From: Shewanella khirikhana
GTDB lineage: Bacteria; Pseudomonadota; Gammaproteobacteria; Enterobacterales; Shewanellaceae
DNA: 64,000 nt
Direction: 5' to 3'
Assembly: GCF_003957745.1 (NCBI RefSeq)
Contig: NZ_CP020373.1
Location: 620,001-684,000, forward strand
Positions 59,767 through 64,000 of the stretch are shown piece by piece. Below the pieces are notes generated by a model. That model ran no database searches and had not been told where the DNA came from. It worked only from the letters and a program-made list of their open reading frames with translations. Position 1 is the first letter of the stretch, and every line of letters begins with the position of its first letter. A program made the position numbers and the translations under genes.

Positions 59767-60831
59767 ATGAAAATCGATCCAAATAAAGAGAAAGCACTTG
59801 CCGCCGTTCTTGGCCAAATTGAAAAGCAGTTTGGTAAAGGCTCCATCATGAAGCTGGGTGAAGACCGCTCCATGGATGTGGAAACCATCTCCACCGGCTC
59901 GCTGTCTCTGGACGTGGCGTTGGGTGCCGGCGGTCTGCCAATGGGCCGTATTGTAGAAATCTATGGTCCTGAATCATCAGGTAAAACTACCCTGACTCTG
60001 GAAGTGATTGCTGCGGCTCAGCGTGCAGGCAAAGTGTGCGCCTTTATCGATGCTGAACACGCCCTCGACCCTGTATATGCCCGTAAGCTCGGCGTAGATA
60101 TCGACAACCTGCTGTGTTCTCAGCCAGACACGGGTGAACAGGCGCTGGAAATCTGTGATGCGCTGACCCGCAGTGGCGCCGTAGACGTTATCATCGTCGA
60201 CTCGGTTGCTGCACTGGTTCCTAAAGCGGAAATCGAAGGTGAAATCGGTGACTCTCACGTAGGCCTTGCGGCCCGTATGATGAGTCAGGCGATGCGTAAG
60301 CTTGCCGGTAACCTCAAGCAGTCCAACACCCTGCTGATTTTCATCAACCAAATCCGTATGAAGATTGGTGTGATGTTCGGTAACCCAGAAACCACTACCG
60401 GTGGTAACGCCCTGAAATTCTACGCATCCGTGCGTTTGGATATCCGCCGTACCGGTGCCATTAAAGAAGGCGACGAAGTGGTGGGTAACGAAACCCGCGT
60501 GAAAGTGGTTAAGAACAAGATTGCTGCACCTTTCCGTCAGGCTGACTTCCAGATCCTTTACGGCCAGGGCATTAACCGTACCGGTGAGCTGGTTGACCTG
60601 GGTGTACTGCACAAACTGATTGAGAAATCCGGTGCCTGGTACAGCTACAAGGGCGACAAGATTGGTCAGGGCCGTGCCAACGCGACCAAGTTCCTGGCCG
60701 AAAACGGTGAAATCGCTGCCGAGATTGAAAAGTCACTGCGCGATCTGCTGCTGTCTCACACCAGCTCTGCTGAAGCGACCAGCGCCGAAGGCGATGAAAA
60801 CATCGACTTCGAAACCGGAGAAGTGTTCTGA
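59767..60831 (+). CDS. recA: Recombinase RecA
   Basis: A 354-aa ATPase for homologous recombination and LexA self-cleavage. Walker A is GPESSGKTTLTLEVIA, then DAEHALDPVYA, VIIVDSVAALVPKAEIEGE, FINQIRMKIGVMFGNPETTTGGNALKFYASVRLDI. The acidic C-terminal tail (GDENIDFETGEVF) is typical. GAGAGGGAAC upstream supports the ATG. It has an SOS box in the promoter and is followed 11 nt later by recX. Confidence 0.98.
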   Translation: MKIDPNKEKALAAVLGQIEKQFGKGSIMKLGEDRSMDVETISTGSLSLDVALGAGGLPMGRIVEIYGPESSGKTTLTLEVIAAAQRAGKVCAFIDAEHALDPVYARKLGVDIDNLLCSQPDTGEQALEICDALTRSGAVDVIIVDSVAALVPKAEIEGEIGDSHVGLAARMMSQAMRKLAGNLKQSNTLLIFINQIRMKIGVMFGNPETTTGGNALKFYASVRLDIRRTGAIKEGDEVVGNETRVKVVKNKIAAPFRQADFQILYGQGINRTGELVDLGVLHKLIEKSGAWYSYKGDKIGQGRANATKFLAENGEIAAEIEKSLRDLLLSHTSSAEATSAEGDENIDFETGEVF

Positions 60832-60842
60832 GTCAGGAACTG

Positions 60843-61280
60843 ATGAATCACGCACTGGCATCCCTTGCCAGGCGTGATCACAGCCGTAACGAACTCAAGC
60901 TTAAACTGCTCGCCAAGGGGCATGAGGCCCTCGAGATTGAGCGAGTACTGGATGAGTGTGAAGCCAAAGGCTACCTGAATGACAGTCGCTATGGTGCATC
61001 AGTTGTCCGCTCGTCAGTACTGAAAGGCCATGGCGCTGCCCGAGCGCGTCAGGCCATGATAGCCAAGGGATTGGATAAAGAGGTTATCCAAACCAACCTC
61101 GAAGGCTGTGATGTGGATTGGTATGCCCAAGCCAGGGCAAAGGCGCTGAAAAAGTTTGGTGCCACCAAACCTGTCGATGCCAAAGACAGGGCGAAACGCA
61201 TCCGCTACCTTGCGGGGCAGGGATTCAGTTTCGATGAAATATCCCACGCGTTGGATTTTGACCCTTACGATATGGATTAA
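60843..61280 (+). CDS. recX: Regulatory protein RecX
   Basis: A 145-aa modulator that inhibits RecA filament growth. Three tandem three-helix RecX repeats: ALASLARRDHSRNELKLKLLAKGHEALEIERVLDEC, YLNDSRYGASVVRSSVLKGHGAARARQAM and the region KDRAKRIRYLAGQGFSFDEISHAL. It follows recA by 11 nt, probably by read-through of recA transcripts. A terminator follows at 61281. Confidence 0.95.
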   Translation: MNHALASLARRDHSRNELKLKLLAKGHEALEIERVLDECEAKGYLNDSRYGASVVRSSVLKGHGAARARQAMIAKGLDKEVIQTNLEGCDVDWYAQARAKALKKFGATKPVDAKDRAKRIRYLAGQGFSFDEISHALDFDPYDMD

Positions 61281-61308
61281 AGACCGCACCCGAGGCGGTC
61301 TTTTTTAT
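61281..61308 (+). terminator. Intrinsic terminator after recX
   Basis: AGACCGC-acccgag-GCGGTCT followed by TTTTTATTTT. Confidence 0.94.
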
Positions 61309-61508
61309 TTTAGTCAGCCTTGCCCGCTGACTTTGTTTCCCGAGTGATTGAGACCCCAAACTCCTACCCCGATTGACCCGGATTTCGCGGCCTGTGCGCT
61401 ATCTTATTCGAAACTCTTGAGGTTATAATGAGCCCCAAATTTTTGTCGGCAGCCCGTGGAAGTGGCTGCGGCTTGTCGTATCAGGCTTATCCAACTCAGG
61501 ACGTTTTC

Positions 61509-64000
61509 ATGTATCAAACCACAGCCGCGCTTCGCAGTGCTTTTCTCGAGTATTTCAGGCAGCAGGGTCACCAGGTAGTAGACAGCAGCTCTCTGGTTCC
61601 CGGTAATGATCCAACACTGCTGTTCACCAACGCCGGTATGAACCAGTTCAAAGACTGTTTCCTTGGCATGGAAAAGCGCAGCTACGTTCGCGCCGCGACC
61701 GCACAGCGCTGCGTTCGCGCCGGTGGTAAGCATAACGACCTGGACAACGTGGGTTACACCGCCCGTCACCACACCTTCTTCGAAATGCTGGGCAACTTCA
61801 GCTTTGGTGATTACTTCAAAGAAGACGCCATCCGCTTCGCCTGGGAATTCCTCACCGGTACCCTGAAACTGCCGAAAGAGAAGCTGTGCGTTACCGTGTA
61901 CCACACCGATGACGAAGCATTCGATATTTGGAACAAGCAAATTGGTGTTCCTGCCGAAAACATCATCCGTATCGGTGATAACAAGGGCGCGCCATTCGCA
62001 TCAGACAACTTCTGGCAGATGGGCGATACCGGTCCTTGTGGCCCCTGTACTGAAATCTTCTACGATCACGGCGCGCACATTTGGGGTGGCCGTCCTGGCA
62101 GCCCTGAAGAAGATGGCGACCGTTTTATCGAGATCTGGAACATCGTATTCATGCAGTACAACCGTCAGTCCGACGGTACCCTGGACCCGCTGCCAAAGCC
62201 TGCCGTGGATACAGGTATGGGTATCGAGCGTATCTCTGCCATCATGCAGGGCGTGCACTCAAACTACGAAATCGATATTTTCCAGAAGCTGATTGCCAAG
62301 ACTGCCGAAATCATCGGTGTGACTGATTTGGAAAACAAATCCCTTCGCGTTATTGCCGACCACATTCGCTCCTGTGCCTTCCTGGTTGCCGATGGCGTGA
62401 TGCCATCCAACGAAGGCCGTGGCTATGTGCTGCGCCGTATCATCCGTCGTGCTGTGCGCCACGGAAACAAGCTGGGCGCCACTGACACCTTCTTCTACAA
62501 GTTGGTACCAACCCTGATTGATGCCATGGGCGATGCCGCCAAAGATCTGGCTGCCACTCAGGCCATCGTGGAAAAGGCCCTCAAGGCTGAAGAAGAGCAG
62601 TTTGCCCGTACCCTCGAGCGTGGTCTGGGTATGCTCGATGCCGCATTGGCTGAGCTGAAAGGCGACACTCTGGATGGCGATACCGTATTTAAACTCTATG
62701 ACACCTACGGCTTCCCGGTGGATTTGACTGCCGACGTTTGCCGTGAGCGTAACCTCAAGGTAGACGAAGAAGGCTTTAATGCCGCCATGGCCGAGCAGCG
62801 CAGCCGCGCTCAGGCCGCAGGTCAGTTCAGCGCCGACTATAACGCCGCACTGAAAATCGATACTGCCACCGATTTTTGTGGTTACACCGAGCTTGCCACT
62901 GAGAGCAAAGTCGTTGCCCTGTACCGTGATGGCGAATCTGTCGAAGCTGCCCAAGCCGGTGCCGATCTGGTTGTGGTGCTCGATAACACCCCATTCTACG
63001 CTGAGTCCGGTGGTCAGGTTGGTGACAAAGGTCAACTGCTGGCTGAGGGTGTTGAATTCACGGTTGTTGATACTCAGAAGTTTGGTCAGGGCATTGGTCA
63101 TAAGGGCCAGCTGGCGCTTGGCAGTATCAAGGTTGGCGATAGCCTCAAAGCCATGGTGGATAAAAAGCTGCGTCACCGCACCGAACTTAACCACTCTGTG
63201 ACTCACCTGCTGCACGCTGCGCTGCGTCAGGTGCTGGGTACCCACGTAACCCAGAAAGGCTCTTTGGTTGACCCAGAGCGTCTGCGTTTCGACTTCTCCC
63301 ACTTCGAAGGCGTTAAGCGTGAAGAGCTCAAAGCGGTTGAAGATCTGGTGAATACCCAGATTCGTCGTAACCACGAGCTGAATTTCGCCGAGATGGATAT
63401 CGAAGAAGCCAAGGCTAAAGGTGCCATGGCGCTCTTTGGTGAGAAGTACGACTCCAAGGTGCGCGTTGTGACCATGGGCGACTTTTCTATCGAGCTTTGT
63501 GGTGGTACCCACGTTGGCCGTACCGGTGATATTGGTCTGTTTAAGATCACCTCTGAAGGGGGGATCGCTGCAGGTATCCGCCGTATCGAAGCCGTGACCG
63601 GCGCCGCTGCCATGGCCTATGTTGCTGAGCAGCAGTCAGAACTCGAAGAAGCCGCCGCACTGCTTAAAGGCGATGTTGCTTCCGTCGTTGCCAAGCTCAA
63701 GGCCCAGCTCGACAAAGCCCGTCAGCTTGAGAAAGAAAACGCCCAGCTCAAAGACAAGCTGGCAGCTGCTGCCAGTGCCGACCTTGCCGGTGACGCCCAG
63801 GAAATCAATGGTGTTAAGGTACTGGTTAAGCGTCTCGAAGGCGTCGAAGCCGGCGCTCTGCGAGGTTTGCAGGACGAGCTTAAGCAGAAGCTTAAGTCCG
63901 GCGTTGTGGTGCTGGCCATTGGCGCTGGCGATAAGGTGAATCTGATTGCCGGTGTGACTCAGGATCTGACCGGTAAGGTCAAGGCTGGAGAGCTGGTCGC
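61509..64000 (+). CDS. alaS: Alanyl-tRNA synthetase, 3' truncated by window edge
   Basis: Attaches alanine to tRNA-Ala. The window holds about 830 codons of the usual 870-880, with no stop before the right edge. Class II aminoacylation domain: FLEYFRQQGHQVVDSSSLVP, TAQRCVRAGGKHNDLDNVGYTARHHTFFEMLGNFSFGDYF, then MGDTGPCGPCTEIFYD and AVDTGMGIERISAIMQG. Editing domain zinc motif: NHSVTHLLHAALRQVLG and ELCGGTHVGRTGDIG. The coiled C-Ala region starts at about residue 700. AGGA before the ATG fits. In many relatives csrA follows, beyond this window. Confidence 0.97.
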   Translation, partial: MYQTTAALRSAFLEYFRQQGHQVVDSSSLVPGNDPTLLFTNAGMNQFKDCFLGMEKRSYVRAATAQRCVRAGGKHNDLDNVGYTARHHTFFEMLGNFSFGDYFKEDAIRFAWEFLTGTLKLPKEKLCVTVYHTDDEAFDIWNKQIGVPAENIIRIGDNKGAPFASDNFWQMGDTGPCGPCTEIFYDHGAHIWGGRPGSPEEDGDRFIEIWNIVFMQYNRQSDGTLDPLPKPAVDTGMGIERISAIMQGVHSNYEIDIFQKLIAKTAEIIGVTDLENKSLRVIADHIRSCAFLVADGVMPSNEGRGYVLRRIIRRAVRHGNKLGATDTFFYKLVPTLIDAMGDAAKDLAATQAIVEKALKAEEEQFARTLERGLGMLDAALAELKGDTLDGDTVFKLYDTYGFPVDLTADVCRERNLKVDEEGFNAAMAEQRSRAQAAGQFSADYNAALKIDTATDFCGYTELATESKVVALYRDGESVEAAQAGADLVVVLDNTPFYAESGGQVGDKGQLLAEGVEFTVVDTQKFGQGIGHKGQLALGSIKVGDSLKAMVDKKLRHRTELNHSVTHLLHAALRQVLGTHVTQKGSLVDPERLRFDFSHFEGVKREELKAVEDLVNTQIRRNHELNFAEMDIEEAKAKGAMALFGEKYDSKVRVVTMGDFSIELCGGTHVGRTGDIGLFKITSEGGIAAGIRRIEAVTGAAAMAYVAEQQSELEEAAALLKGDVASVVAKLKAQLDKARQLEKENAQLKDKLAAAASADLAGDAQEINGVKVLVKRLEGVEAGALRGLQDELKQKLKSGVVVLAIGAGDKVNLIAGVTQDLTGKVKAGELV

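Noticed and set aside
62259..63512. Open frame of 417 codons on the minus strand
   Set aside because: Antisense to alaS, which is clear from its class II and editing motifs. The product has a low-complexity shadow composition.

Overview
The window looks like a piece of a Shewanella chromosome (Gammaproteobacteria, Alteromonadales). This is inferred from protein style and gene order, not from a database match: barA / rlmD-relA-mazG-pyrG-eno, then ftsB-ispD-ispF-truD-surE-pcm-nlpD-rpoS, mutS / recA-recX-alaS, and nrdR-ribD-ribE-ribBA-ribH-nusB-thiL-pgpA. Housekeeping genes are moderately GC-rich. One island at about 3.4-7.4 kb is clearly AT-rich and foreign.

Layout. 1-2.6 kb: a HlyD-type adaptor (cut by the window start), a DUF2955 membrane partner and a YfhL-type ferredoxin. 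3.1-7.7 kb: an accessory island of integron-type gene cassettes without an integrase, with two well-formed attC sites and a third truncated one. The middle cassette gene is split by a 1,214-bp ISAs1-family element with a 10-bp target duplication; removing it restores a 378-codon frame. The island lies between two diverged, inverted copies of a roughly 200-bp GC-rich repeat. 8-11.6 kb: an exported ankyrin-like protein, a secreted multidomain endonuclease I-type nuclease, a 16-bp tandem repeat and a small hypothetical gene. 11.6-25.3 kb: trhP, an HDOD protein followed by a GGDEF-EAL protein, a thioesterase, two orphan periplasmic binding proteins, a PilY1-like adhesin with a small exported partner, a metallophosphoesterase and ettA.

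25.4-33 kb: glyA, nrdR and the riboflavin cluster (ribD, ribE, a ribBA with a degenerate GTP cyclohydrolase II half, ribH) running into nusB, thiL and pgpA. 33-39 kb: an unusual thiamine-diphosphate enzyme, recN with two SOS boxes, and a divergent AEC transporter / LysR regulator pair. 39-49 kb: small hypothetical genes, a YjaG-like protein, BarA, RlmD, RelA, MazG and PyrG. 49-64 kb: enolase, FtsB, two isoprenoid enzymes, TruD, SurE, Pcm, NlpD, RpoS, MutS, SOS-controlled RecA, RecX and AlaS, which runs off the right edge.

No tRNA, rRNA, CRISPR array, integron integrase or riboswitch was recognised. The most interesting parts are the integrase-less cassette island, the IS-silenced cassette gene (which carries a PD-(D/E)xK-like nuclease signature) and several inverted-repeat regulatory candidates.
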